NCBI RefSeq assembly: GCF_052180275.1
Contig: NZ_CP197465.1
Coordinates: 620,001-684,000, forward strand
Reading direction: 5' to 3'
Length of the DNA stretch: 64,000 nt
Source of the DNA: Kumtagia sp052180275
GTDB taxonomy: Bacteria; Pseudomonadota; Alphaproteobacteria; Rhizobiales; Rhizobiaceae
The position numbers and the translations under genes are program-made. Below the pieces are notes generated by a model. That model worked only from the letters and a program-made list of their open reading frames with translations. It was not told where the DNA came from and did no database searches. This document shows positions 15,795-24,131 of the stretch, piece after piece. How positions within the stretch are numbered: position 1 is the stretch's first letter; every line of letters starts with the position of its first letter.

Positions 15795-15963
15795 TTAAGG
15801 CCCCGGGGAAAATGTCTCTCCTGCCGCGAAGCACAGACCGTCGGGAGTGAATATAGGCTGGCTAGCTATCGCCCGCCAGTGCGATCTTGGGCAAAGCGCG
15901 GCTTGCGCACCGACGCGTCCCTACTTATGCACCGTCTGGAACGGCCGGCTGGAAGGAACAAGC

Positions 15964-16803
<840 letters not shown>

Positions 16804-16916
16804 AGCCGCCCACGCGCCGGCAGCGGCAACGATAGTTCGGGCCTGGGCCATCGCCGGGACCGGCACCGTGGCGTATGGATATCGGGAGTCCCAAACAGCG
16901 AAGGGTCGCGAGTAAA

Positions 16917-17363
16917 ATGCCCGAAATCGTCGTCCGCCCGCTCCAGCAATCCGACCACGCCGAGTGGCGCCGCCTCTGGACAGCGTACCTCACCTTCTAT
17001 GAAACGACGCTGTCCGATGAAGTCTATGCGCTGACCTGGCGCCGCCTGTTCGAGGCGGGCGAATTCGAGCCCAAGGGGCTTCTCGCCCTGCTGGACGGCA
17101 AGCCGGTCGGACTGACGCATTATCTCTTCCACCGCTCCTGCTGGGCGAAAGCCGACAATTGCTATCTGCAGGACCTGTTCGCCGACCCGGACGTCCGCGG
17201 CAAGGGCGTCGGCGCGGCGCTGATCGCAGCGGTCCGCGAGGCGGCGGCGAAAAAGGGCGTCACCAACGTCTACTGGATGACCCACGAGACCAACGCCACC
17301 GCGCGAAAACTCTACGACCGCGTGGCGAGAAGGACGGGGTTCATCGAGTATGATTTGCTTTGA
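16917..17363 (+). CDS. GNAT-family N-acetyltransferase
   Basis: This 148-residue acetyltransferase has the motif A loop LFADPDVRGKGVGAALI near residues 90-106 and a C-terminal WMTHETNATARKLYDRVARRTGF typical of the family. RPLQQSDHAEWRRLWTAYLTFYETTL near the N-terminus is usual for a subgroup of small GNATs of unknown substrate. ATG at 16917 (MPEIVVRPL) is preferred to one 42 bases upstream, which adds a non-family leader. It is the first gene in the stretch that separates moxR from its VWA partner. Confidence 0.88.
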   Translation: MPEIVVRPLQQSDHAEWRRLWTAYLTFYETTLSDEVYALTWRRLFEAGEFEPKGLLALLDGKPVGLTHYLFHRSCWAKADNCYLQDLFADPDVRGKGVGAALIAAVREAAAKKGVTNVYWMTHETNATARKLYDRVARRTGFIEYDLL

Positions 17364-17386
17364 CGGCCCGCGGTTGAATCGGCGCT

Positions 17387-17407
17387 TATTGCGCAATATA
17401 TTGCGCA
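17387..17407. promoter_or_regulatory. Palindromic operator of hicAB
   Basis: TGCGCAATATATTGCGCA (17390-17407) is a perfect 18-bp palindrome, and TATTGCGCA occurs twice in tandem (17387-17395 and 17399-17407). It ends 16 bases before the hicA start and contains TATATT, which could be a -10 element. The C-terminal ribbon-helix-helix of HicB is the likely binder, giving autorepression. Confidence 0.6.
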
Positions 17408-17423
17408 CTTAAGAGGTGTTGAC

Positions 17424-17618
17424 TTGCCTCAGGTCGAGACGAACACGAGAAAGATTGCGTCTCTCCTTCTGCGGGATGGCTGGATCAACGTCGGCGGCGG
17501 CAAGCATGACAAATACACGCATCCCGGCAGGCCCGGTGTCATCATCGTGTTGCCGCGCCATCGGGAGCAGTCGCCGGGCGTCGCGCGTTCGATAGCGCGC
17601 CTCGCGGGATGGATTTGA
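17424..17618 (+). CDS. hicA: HicA-type mRNA interferase toxin
   Basis: This 64-residue HicA protein has a small double-stranded-RNA-binding-like fold that cleaves mRNA when free of HicB. The catalytic His28 lies in GGGKHDKYTHP, followed by VIIVLPRHRE and the end SIARLAGWI, all as in the family. Translation starts at TTG, with AAGAGG ten bases before it. It precedes hicB, whose start lies just past its stop. Length is normal for HicA. Confidence 0.88.
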   Translation: MPQVETNTRKIASLLLRDGWINVGGGKHDKYTHPGRPGVIIVLPRHREQSPGVARSIARLAGWI

Positions 17619-17626
17619 GGAAAGAC

Positions 17627-18031
17627 ATGACCCACTATGTCGGCATTCTGGACGGAGCGACTGAGGTCTGGGGTGTCCGCATCCCGGATGCCCCCGGCTG
17701 CCACGGCGGCGGCTCCACGCCCGAAGAGGCGATCAACGACGCCACATCGGCGTTGCGCGAGTGGGCGGAAACCTTTTTGGGCACCAGCGATTCCATGCCG
17801 GTTGCACGGAACGTCGCGGAATTGCTGTCCGGCGGAGAGATCGATACCGGGGCCGGCGAATCCGCCGTTCTAATCCCGCTGCTTTTGGATTCTGGCCGTC
17901 CCGTTCGCGCGAATCTCTCGCTTGATTCCGGTCTTCTGGCCGCGATCGACGAGGAGGCCAGGCGGCGCGGCCTCACGCGATCGGCCTTTCTGGCAAGTGC
18001 TGCACGCGAGAAGATTGAGGGGCACCGTTAA
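17627..18031 (+). CDS. hicB: HicB-family antitoxin with C-terminal ribbon-helix-helix
   Basis: This 134-residue antitoxin begins with the RNase-H-like HicB domain (VGILDGATEVWGVRIPDAPGCHGGGSTPEEAINDA) that blocks HicA and ends in an RHH DNA-binding segment (RANLSLDSGLLAAIDEEARRRGLTRSAFLA). ATG at 17627 is chosen because GAGGAAAG precedes it; an ATG at 17609 would overlap hicA. The RHH segment probably binds the palindrome at 17387. Confidence 0.9.
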   Translation: MTHYVGILDGATEVWGVRIPDAPGCHGGGSTPEEAINDATSALREWAETFLGTSDSMPVARNVAELLSGGEIDTGAGESAVLIPLLLDSGRPVRANLSLDSGLLAAIDEEARRRGLTRSAFLASAAREKIEGHR

Positions 18032-18112
18032 CATGTCGCGACCAACGACTTCCAGGCGACGCAGAAGGCTGTCGCCTTCAGCCGATTTCATGGTTCAGCG
18101 AAGGATTTGCCG

Positions 18113-18541
18113 ATGACTGAATTCACACCCTGGGCGTCGCTGGCCGGCGGCGCGCTGATCGGCCTGTCCGCCGTCCTGCTGATGCTGGCGGAAGGCCGGA
18201 TCGCCGGGGTCAGCGGCATCGCATCGCGGCTCCTGCCGCCTTTCCGCAACGGCCTGCCGGGCGGCCAGTTCGGTTTCGTCCTGGGCATGGTGGCCGCGCC
18301 GTTCGTGGTGACGGCGGTGACGGGCGCACCGATTGTCCAGACCGTGTCCTCGAATCTTGCCCTGATGACGGTCGCCGGCCTGCTCGTCGGTTTCGGTACA
18401 GTGCTCGGCAACGGCTGCACCAGCGGGCATGGCGTCTGCGGCCTGTCGCGGCTTTCGCCAAGGTCGCTGGCGGCGGTCGTTACGTTTATGGCGACAGCTT
18501 TCGCGACCGTTTTCGTCGCCCGCCACATCGTTGGGGCCTGA
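18113..18541 (+). CDS. YeeE/YedE-type sulfur transporter, N-terminal half protein
   Basis: This 142-residue membrane protein has about four helices. AGVSGIASRLLPP and GNGCTSGHGVCGLSRLSPRS are the signature of one half of the YeeE/YedE (thiosulfate/sulfur) transporter fold, with two conserved cysteines in the second motif. Alphaproteobacteria often encode the two halves as separate adjacent genes, as here, and such pairs take part in thiosulfate or sulfide handling. ATG at 18113 has AAGGA seven bases before it. It is followed at three bases by the partner gene. Confidence 0.88.
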   Translation: MTEFTPWASLAGGALIGLSAVLLMLAEGRIAGVSGIASRLLPPFRNGLPGGQFGFVLGMVAAPFVVTAVTGAPIVQTVSSNLALMTVAGLLVGFGTVLGNGCTSGHGVCGLSRLSPRSLAAVVTFMATAFATVFVARHIVGA

Positions 18542-18544
18542 GCC

Positions 18545-18991
18545 ATGTCCTTCGTCGTCAATGCGCTGCTCGGTCTGCTGTTCGGTGTCGGCCTCGTTGT
18601 GTCCGGCATGGCGGATCCGGCGAAAGTGCTGAATTTTCTGAATCTTGCGGGAAATTGGGATCCGTCGCTGGCTTTCGTGATGGGGGCCGCGGTGCTTGTC
18701 GCGTTCGTCGGCTATCGCGTGGTTCTGCGCCGCGACCGGCCGCTGATGGCCGATGGTTTCCACCTGCCGACAAGAACCACCGTCGATGCCCGGCTGCTGG
18801 CCGGTGCGGCGATCTTCGGGATCGGCTGGGGCATTGGCGGCTTCTGCCCCGGTCCGGCCTTTACGGCGCTCAGCCTTGGCCAGCCGGGCACATTGGCCTT
18901 CGTGCCCGCCATGCTGGCCGGCTTCTGGATTGCGCGAATGGTGTCTGCAGGACGAGGCGGCGTCCCGGCCGCGAAGGGTGGGCAGGCCTAG
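18545..18991 (+). CDS. YeeE/YedE-type sulfur transporter, C-terminal half protein
   Basis: This 148-residue membrane protein completes the split YeeE/YedE carrier. It shows LLGLLFGVGLVVSGMADPAKVLNFL at the N-terminus and GIGWGIGGFCPGPAFTALSLG near residue 110, the second-half motif with its conserved Cys. About four helices are predicted. It begins three bases after its partner and ends two bases before the VWA gene, so all three are likely translated from one message. The common BigR-type regulator and beta-lactamase-like dioxygenase of such loci are absent. Confidence 0.9.
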   Translation: MSFVVNALLGLLFGVGLVVSGMADPAKVLNFLNLAGNWDPSLAFVMGAAVLVAFVGYRVVLRRDRPLMADGFHLPTRTTVDARLLAGAAIFGIGWGIGGFCPGPAFTALSLGQPGTLAFVPAMLAGFWIARMVSAGRGGVPAAKGGQA

Positions 18992-18993
18992 CC

Positions 18994-20184
18994 ATGTTCC
19001 TTCCCTTCTTCCTTGAATTGAAAGCCGCGAAAGTTCCCGTCTCGCTGCGCGAATATCTGACCTTGCTCGAGGGTATGGAAACGGGGCTCGTCGACTATGA
19101 CGTCGAGGGATTTTATTACCTTGCCCGCTCGGCGCTGGTGAAGGACGAGCGGCATATCGACCGCTTCGACCAGGTTTTCGCCCATGTCTTCAGGGGCGTC
19201 GAGGCGCTGGCCGGCGAGGCGGCGATGGATGTCGCGACGCTTCCGGAGGAGTGGCTGCGGCGGCTGGCCGAAAAGCACCTTTCCGACGAGGAGAAAAAAC
19301 TCGTCGAGGCGCTGGGCGGCTGGGAAAAGCTGATGGAGACGCTGAAGAAGCGGCTGGAGGAGCAGAAGGGCCGGCACCAGGGCGGTTCGAAATGGATCGG
19401 CACGGCCGGCACTTCGCCCTTCGGCGCCTATGGCTACAACCCCGAAGGCGTGCGCATCGGCCAGCACGAAAGCCGCAACCGGCGCGCGGTAAAGGTGTGG
19501 GACAAGCGCGAGTTCAGGAATTTCGACGATTCCGTCGAGCTTGGCACCCGCAACATCAAGGTCGCGCTGAAGCGCCTGCGGCGGTGGGTTCGGGATGGGG
19601 CGGTCGAGGAACTCGACCTGCCCGGCACCATCCACGCCACCGCCGAGCATGGCTATCTCGACGTGAAGACGCGGCCGGAACGCCGCAACGCGGTGAAGCT
19701 CCTGATGTTCTTCGATGTCGGCGGCTCGATGGACGACCACATCAGGAGCGTCGAGGAACTGTTTTCCGCGGCGCGCGTCGAGTTCCGGCAGCTCGAATAT
19801 TTCTATTTCCACAACTGCCTCTATGAGGGCGTGTGGAAGGACAACCGCCGGCGCCACGCCGAGGTGATCCCGACGCTGGACGTGCTGCACAAATACGGCC
19901 ACGACTACAAGGTGATCTTCGTCGGCGATGCTTCGATGAGCCCTTACGAGGTCACAATGGCAGGCGGCTCCGTCGAGCACTGGAACCCGGAGGCCGGCGC
20001 CGTCTGGCTGGCTCGCGTGCTCGCGCAATGGCCGAACGCCATCTGGCTGAACCCGGTGCCGCACAAGCACTGGGGCTACACACATTCGATCGGGCTGATC
20101 CGCGAGGCATTTTCCGACCGCATGTATCCGCTGACGCTGGCCGGGCTGGAGGCGGCGACCAGAGAGCTGTCGAGGAGGCATTGA
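18994..20184 (+). CDS. VWA/CoxE-like domain protein, probable MoxR partner
   Basis: This is a 396-residue protein. The N-terminal part (FFLELKAAKVPVSLREYLTLLEGM) and the basic linker (KKRLEEQKGRHQGGSKWIG) match the VWA/CoxE-like family that partners MoxR ATPases. The VWA domain follows; its metal site reads FFDVGGSMDDH near residue 239, with Gly in place of the usual first Ser of DxSxS. FVGDASMSPYE and WLNPVPHKHWGY are further family motifs. It starts two bases after the transporter gene. The moxR partner lies 2.2 kb upstream. Confidence 0.9.
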   Translation: MFLPFFLELKAAKVPVSLREYLTLLEGMETGLVDYDVEGFYYLARSALVKDERHIDRFDQVFAHVFRGVEALAGEAAMDVATLPEEWLRRLAEKHLSDEEKKLVEALGGWEKLMETLKKRLEEQKGRHQGGSKWIGTAGTSPFGAYGYNPEGVRIGQHESRNRRAVKVWDKREFRNFDDSVELGTRNIKVALKRLRRWVRDGAVEELDLPGTIHATAEHGYLDVKTRPERRNAVKLLMFFDVGGSMDDHIRSVEELFSAARVEFRQLEYFYFHNCLYEGVWKDNRRRHAEVIPTLDVLHKYGHDYKVIFVGDASMSPYEVTMAGGSVEHWNPEAGAVWLARVLAQWPNAIWLNPVPHKHWGYTHSIGLIREAFSDRMYPLTLAGLEAATRELSRRH

Positions 20185-20185
20185 G

Positions 20186-20536
20186 ATGCCGAAGGATCGC
20201 TACACGAGTGTCGAGGAGCAGGTCGAATACGGGCTCGACACGATCCCGGAAGATCGGGTCGTTTCAGTTCCGTTACGGGATTTGATGTACGCCTTCCAAA
20301 CCCTCGGTGAACTCGCCCGCTTTTTCCACCAGCCGCTGCATTGGCAATCGCACGAGGACGTTGCCGAGTTCATAGGGAACAAGAACAGCGGTGCGCTGCA
20401 TGTCATCCATGAAAGCTATTATCGTCGTTTGAGAGACACTCTACCGCCAGACATCGAAGCTGCGTTTGATACCGACCGTTTCGACAACCCGAAGTCGCCC
20501 TATTATTATGAGCCGAAGGGTGACCAGAAGCCCTGA
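20186..20536 (+). CDS. Hypothetical protein downstream of the VWA gene
   Basis: This 116-residue protein is not recognised. It is soluble, acidic to neutral, and rich in aromatic residues (FFHQPLHWQSHEDVAEFIGNK in the middle, YYYEPKG near the end). There is no signal or membrane segment. It starts two bases after the VWA gene stop, so it is probably translated from the same message. Its codon use looks somewhat less GC-rich than its neighbours. It might be an assembly factor of the MoxR/VWA unit, but that is only context. Confidence 0.7.
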   Translation: MPKDRYTSVEEQVEYGLDTIPEDRVVSVPLRDLMYAFQTLGELARFFHQPLHWQSHEDVAEFIGNKNSGALHVIHESYYRRLRDTLPPDIEAAFDTDRFDNPKSPYYYEPKGDQKP

Positions 20537-20590
20537 AAACAGAGCCGGTCGGAACCTACATCAGGCGAAACCGAAGAGCAGGAGACAGCA

Positions 20591-21001
20591 ATGGACAGCC
20601 ACAGCTATCCCGTGACCCGCACCGACGCCGAATGGCGCGCGCTGCTCAGCCCCGAACAATATGCGGTCATGCGCAACCACGGCACCGAGCGGCCGGGCAG
20701 TTGCGCGCTGCTTCATGAAAAGCGCGCCGGCACGTTCAAATGCGCCGGCTGCGACCAGCCTCTCTTCGAATCCAAGCTGAAGTTCGAGAGCGGCACCGGC
20801 TGGCCGAGCTTCAACGACCCGGTTCCGGGGGCGGTCGAGAACACGGTCGATCGCAGCTACGGCATGGTGCGCACCGAGTGCCACTGCTCGCGCTGCGGCA
20901 GCCACCTCGGCCACGTCTTCGAGGACGGCCCGCCGCCGACCTATCTGCGCTACTGCATCAACGGCGTGGCGCTGAATTTCGAGGCCGCGCAACCGGTCTG
21001 A
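20591..21001 (+). CDS. msrB: Peptide-methionine (R)-S-oxide reductase MsrB
   Basis: This 136-residue repair enzyme reduces methionine-R-sulfoxide in proteins. The zinc site is formed by two CxxC pairs, Cys51/Cys54 (CAGC) and Cys99/Cys102 (CSRC). The catalytic Cys122 sits in LRYCINGVALNF, and GTGWPSF plus HLGHVFEDGP are family motifs. Length fits the stand-alone MsrB class. GGAGACAGCA precedes the ATG. It converges on two small membrane-protein genes. Confidence 0.96.
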   Translation: MDSHSYPVTRTDAEWRALLSPEQYAVMRNHGTERPGSCALLHEKRAGTFKCAGCDQPLFESKLKFESGTGWPSFNDPVPGAVENTVDRSYGMVRTECHCSRCGSHLGHVFEDGPPPTYLRYCINGVALNFEAAQPV

Positions 21002-21038
21002 CTCGGCAAAGCCAGCGGCAAAAGTGGCCGTTAAGGCT

Positions 21039-21383
21039 TCAAATCACGATCGCGGCGATCAGCCAGAGCAGGGATAGGGTCTGGTAGAAAAACCCTGCCA
21101 AGCCGCCGCGACGGTCGGCGGTGCGCCATACGGCGAAGGTCAGGAAGAGGTTGTAGGGCAGCGGTCCGAAATGGACGGCGAGCGCGATCAGGAGAGGCGT
21201 CTTCGCGGCAAGCAGGCCGAGCGAGGCAAAAGTCGCGGCGATGTTGATCGCCGTGCCGACGACGATCGTGTCGCGCCAGAACAGCCTTCCCAGCGGGATT
21301 TCGCCCATCCAGCGCGCGGCGAAGAAACCGCCTATGCCGCTTCTCCCGGCGACGTGGCGGTTGGCATCATCGCCTGCGGCCAT
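21039..21383 (-). CDS. Small membrane protein of unknown function
   Basis: This 114-residue protein has about three hydrophobic segments: WRDTIVVGTAINIAATFASLGLL, PLLIALAVHFGPLPYNLFLTF and the C-terminal LSLLWLIAAIVI. It is not recognised. It lies 20 bases after the next membrane-protein gene on the same strand, so the two may form a transcript and perhaps a complex. Start choice is uncertain; a later ATG at MGEIPLGRLF would still leave the membrane part. Confidence 0.55.
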   Translation of the reverse strand: MAAGDDANRHVAGRSGIGGFFAARWMGEIPLGRLFWRDTIVVGTAINIAATFASLGLLAAKTPLLIALAVHFGPLPYNLFLTFAVWRTADRRGGLAGFFYQTLSLLWLIAAIVI

Positions 21384-21403
21384 CGCCAGGACCTTCCGGC
21401 CGC

Positions 21404-21817
21404 TCAGTCGACGTTCAGGTCGCGGCCGGCCGTGCGGATGGTCACCGAGAAGCCGGCGAGCACGTCGATCAGCGTGATTACCATCAGCGTGAAGAAGACC
21501 GGATGCGCCGCGCCGCGCACCAGCAGGAATTCGACGAGGAAGGCGACGAAGACGAAGGTCGAAAGCAAATGGTCGACGATCGAGGCGTTGGAGGAGCGCG
21601 TCGACTTCATCATCTCGACGAACAGCAGCACCAGCGCGATGGTGATGAGGAGATCGCCGATCGACATCGTCCAGACGCCGCCCGACATCATGGTCACCGA
21701 AAAGATTTCCGCCGCGAAGGGGTCTGCCGCCGTTCCGCCGAACAGGCCGGCGAGACCGAGATTGTAGAGCAAGAACGGGATGATCAGCAGCGGAACCATG
21801 CCCAGCATTTTTTGCAC
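21404..21817 (-). CDS. Conserved hypothetical membrane protein
   Basis: This 137-residue protein has about four helices: MVPLLIIPFLLYNLGLAGLF, WTMSIGDLLITIALVLLFVEMM, LLSTFVFVAFLVEFLLV and HPVFFTLMVITLIDVLAGFSV. The pattern resembles a family of small alphaproteobacterial membrane proteins with no known role. It is upstream of the other small membrane gene on the same strand. A strong terminator, belonging to rpmF, lies about 85 bases upstream, so it must have its own promoter. Confidence 0.7.
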   Translation of the reverse strand: MQKMLGMVPLLIIPFLLYNLGLAGLFGGTAADPFAAEIFSVTMMSGGVWTMSIGDLLITIALVLLFVEMMKSTRSSNASIVDHLLSTFVFVAFLVEFLLVRGAAHPVFFTLMVITLIDVLAGFSVTIRTAGRDLNVD

Positions 21818-21900
21818 ACCTCGGCGATTGGAGCCCGACCTATTCCAGCCAGCCCCCGGCTACGTCAAGCCCGATCACCCCGGCGAGGAATCCCGGACGC

Positions 21901-21924
21901 AAAAAGACCGGCGCAAGGCCGGTC
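21901..21924 (-). terminator. Intrinsic terminator of rpmF
   Basis: On the minus strand GACCGGC and GCCGGTC arms (21906-21912 and 21918-21924) close a five-base loop and are followed by TTTTT. It lies 30 bases after the rpmF stop. Confidence 0.85.
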
Positions 21925-21953
21925 CCTTCAAACCAGTCCGAAAAGCCGAATGC

Positions 21954-22136
21954 TCAGCTTTCCTTGGGTTCCAGAACCTGACGGCCGCGATACATGCCGG
22001 TCTTCAGGTCGATATGGTGGGGACGGCGCATTTCGCCGGAGTTCTTGTCCTCGACATAGGTCGGGGCCTTGAGCGCATCGGCGGAGCGGCGCATGCCGCG
22101 CTTCGACGGCGAAGTCTTTCTTTTTGGCACTGCCAT
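21954..22136 (-). CDS. rpmF: 50S ribosomal protein L32
   Basis: This is a 60-residue ribosomal protein L32. MAVPKRKTSPSKRGMRRSAD is the conserved start, and HHIDLKTGMYRGRQVL the alphaproteobacterial end. It lacks the four zinc cysteines found in some L32 proteins, as is normal in this group. It follows mtgA on the same strand with 150 bases between, and has its own terminator. The fatty-acid plsX-fabH genes that follow rpmF in many bacteria are not here. Confidence 0.98.
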   Translation of the reverse strand: MAVPKRKTSPSKRGMRRSADALKAPTYVEDKNSGEMRRPHHIDLKTGMYRGRQVLEPKES

Positions 22137-22286
22137 GGACGTATTCCTTCGGTCAATGGACCCGGCTGCTCTGGCAAAGGGAGCCGCGCGTTCCGGGCCG
22201 GTATGAGAAATCCAGCGCGCCTATACACGCGCGAGCCGCCTTTGGCCAGCGCATTGGTCAATATTTTTTAGCCGCGCGCCCAGCCG

Positions 22287-23024
22287 TCAGTCGATGCACT
22301 GGACATAATCGCCCGACCGGGAGGCGAGGCGCTGCACACGGTTGGCCAGGAAACGCATCTCGCGCGACGGCTTCGCAGGATTGCGCAGGATCGGATTGGG
22401 CAGGGTCACCGCCAGCAGCGCGGCCTGCTTGCGGCTGAGGTTCTTCGCCGAAACGCCGAAATGATGCTGCGCGCCGGCCTCGATGCCATATATGCCCGGC
22501 CCCCATTCGGCGATGTTGAGATAGATCTCCATGATCCGGCGTTTCGACATCACCAGATCGACATAGGTGGCGTAGGGGAGTTCAAGGACCTTTCGAACGG
22601 TTCCGAACGGGCGGGGCCACAGATAGAGGTTCTTCACCGACTGCATGGTGATGGTCGACGCCCCGCGCGACGGGCCTCTCGGGTCGAGAATGACTTTCTT
22701 GAGTTCTCCCAGATCGACGCCGTAGTGGTTACAGAACTGGCCGTCCTCCGACATGATGACGGAGTGGATGAGAACCGGTGAGACGTCGTCGATCGAAACC
22801 CATTGCCGGTCGTAGCCCTTGAGCGTCACGAGGTCGGCGAGCATCAGCGTCGAGATGGGCCGGACGAAGGGCGGCAGATAGAGGATCGTCAGCACCACAG
22901 GGATCAGCGCCAGCACGATGGCGATCTTGAACAGCCGTCGCAGCCAGAAACGCATGCCGCGCCGGCTGGTTCGGCCGCTCTTCGCTGCCACCTCCCCGGT
23001 CTCCGATTGCACGGTCTCGCCCAA
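22287..23024 (-). CDS. mtgA: Monofunctional biosynthetic peptidoglycan transglycosylase
   Basis: This 245-residue inner-membrane enzyme polymerises lipid II into glycan strands. A single membrane anchor spans about residues 31-50 (LFKIAIVLALIPVVLTILYL). The GT51 domain has the catalytic Glu93 in VIMSEDGQFCNHYGVD, then GASTITMQSVKNLYLW and RRIMEIYLNIAEWGPGIYG, all as in the family; there is no penicillin-binding domain. It diverges from ispA across 118 bases. This mtgA-rpmF order is common in rhizobia. Confidence 0.97.
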   Translation of the reverse strand: MGETVQSETGEVAAKSGRTSRRGMRFWLRRLFKIAIVLALIPVVLTILYLPPFVRPISTLMLADLVTLKGYDRQWVSIDDVSPVLIHSVIMSEDGQFCNHYGVDLGELKKVILDPRGPSRGASTITMQSVKNLYLWPRPFGTVRKVLELPYATYVDLVMSKRRIMEIYLNIAEWGPGIYGIEAGAQHHFGVSAKNLSRKQAALLAVTLPNPILRNPAKPSREMRFLANRVQRLASRSGDYVQCID

Positions 23025-23142
23025 GCCATCCGCCTTCGCGTTCTACCCCAACCGGAATAATGGTGACTGGACGCAAGCGCAACGGCTGCCACCGTATAAG
23101 CACCGGCTTGACCATGGCTGCGTATCGCCTAAACGGGGCGGC

Positions 23143-24078
23143 ATGACGATCCTGAGCCCGTCCGACTTTGAAGAGCGTCTCGGCCGGCGCGCGCGCCAGG
23201 TCGAAGACCTGCTGCGCAAGTTGCTCGACGACAAGCCGCGCGACGGCGAGATCACGCGGCCGCCGACGCTGCTCGCCGCCATGCGCCACGGCGTGCTCAA
23301 TGGCGGAAAGCGGCTCAGGCCGTTCCTGGTGCTGGAGAGCGCGGCGCTGTTCGGCCATGACGGCCAGGATGCTCTGACGGTCGCGGCGGCGCTGGAATGC
23401 GTGCATTGTTATTCGCTGATCCATGACGATCTGCCCGCCATGGACGACGACGATCTGCGCCGAGGCCAGCCCACCGTGCATCGCGCCTTCGACGAGGCAA
23501 GCGCCATCCTGGCGGGCGACAGCCTGCTGACGCTGGCCTTCGATATCCTGACCGATGATGCTTCGTCCGGACCGCGCGAGGTTGCGGGGTCGGCGCGGCG
23601 CCGGCTCGAACTGGTGCGCGGGTTGGCCCGGGCGGCTGGGGTCGGCGGCATGGCGGGAGGGCAGGCGCTCGACCTTGCTGCCGAGAAGGCCATGCCTGAC
23701 GAGGCCGGCATCATCACGCTGCAGGCGATGAAGACGGGTGCTTTGATCCGCTTCGCTTGCGAGGCGGGCGCGATTGTCGCCGACGCTGGTCCGGCGGACC
23801 GCGAGAGGCTGGCGGAATTCGGCTCGGCAATCGGCCTCGCTTTCCAGTTGGCCGACGATCTGCTCGACGTAACCGCCACACCCAAGACAATGGGCAAGGC
23901 GACGGGCAAGGACGCCGCCGCCGGCAAGGCGACGCTGGTGGCGCTGCATGGCGCTGGCTGGGCGCGGCGGCAACTGGGGGGGTTGGTCGAACAGGCGCAT
24001 GACCTGCTCAGGCCCTATGGCGAGAGCGGCGCCACCCTGAAATCGGTCGCGACTTTCATCGCCGAGCGGGACCGGTAG
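23143..24078 (+). CDS. ispA: Farnesyl diphosphate synthase / polyprenyl synthetase
   Basis: This 311-residue enzyme adds isopentenyl units to allylic diphosphates to make farnesyl diphosphate. The first Asp-rich motif is DDLPAMDDDD near residues 95-104, followed by LRRGQPTVH; the second is QLADDLLDVT near residues 236-244; GGKRLRP binds the diphosphate. ATG at 23143 (MTILSPSDFEERL) gives the usual family length. Two genes further on lies ispG of the same pathway, although on the other strand. Confidence 0.95.
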   Translation: MTILSPSDFEERLGRRARQVEDLLRKLLDDKPRDGEITRPPTLLAAMRHGVLNGGKRLRPFLVLESAALFGHDGQDALTVAAALECVHCYSLIHDDLPAMDDDDLRRGQPTVHRAFDEASAILAGDSLLTLAFDILTDDASSGPREVAGSARRRLELVRGLARAAGVGGMAGGQALDLAAEKAMPDEAGIITLQAMKTGALIRFACEAGAIVADAGPADRERLAEFGSAIGLAFQLADDLLDVTATPKTMGKATGKDAAAGKATLVALHGAGWARRQLGGLVEQAHDLLRPYGESGATLKSVATFIAERDR

Positions 24079-24131
24079 CCGGGCACGCCCTTGCGGGCGC
24101 CGGTAAGAAGTAGAAATTCCGCGTCCAGATT

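Noticed and set aside
15700..15850. tmRNA, RNase P RNA or 6S RNA in the xthA-moxR gap
   Set aside because: None of the conserved cores known to me (tag reading frame, P4 helix, long bubbled hairpin) could be found.
18655..18990. Extended start of the VWA protein inside the transporter gene
   Set aside because: That stretch is the second YeeE/YedE gene in another frame; the VWA protein has a proper start at 18994.
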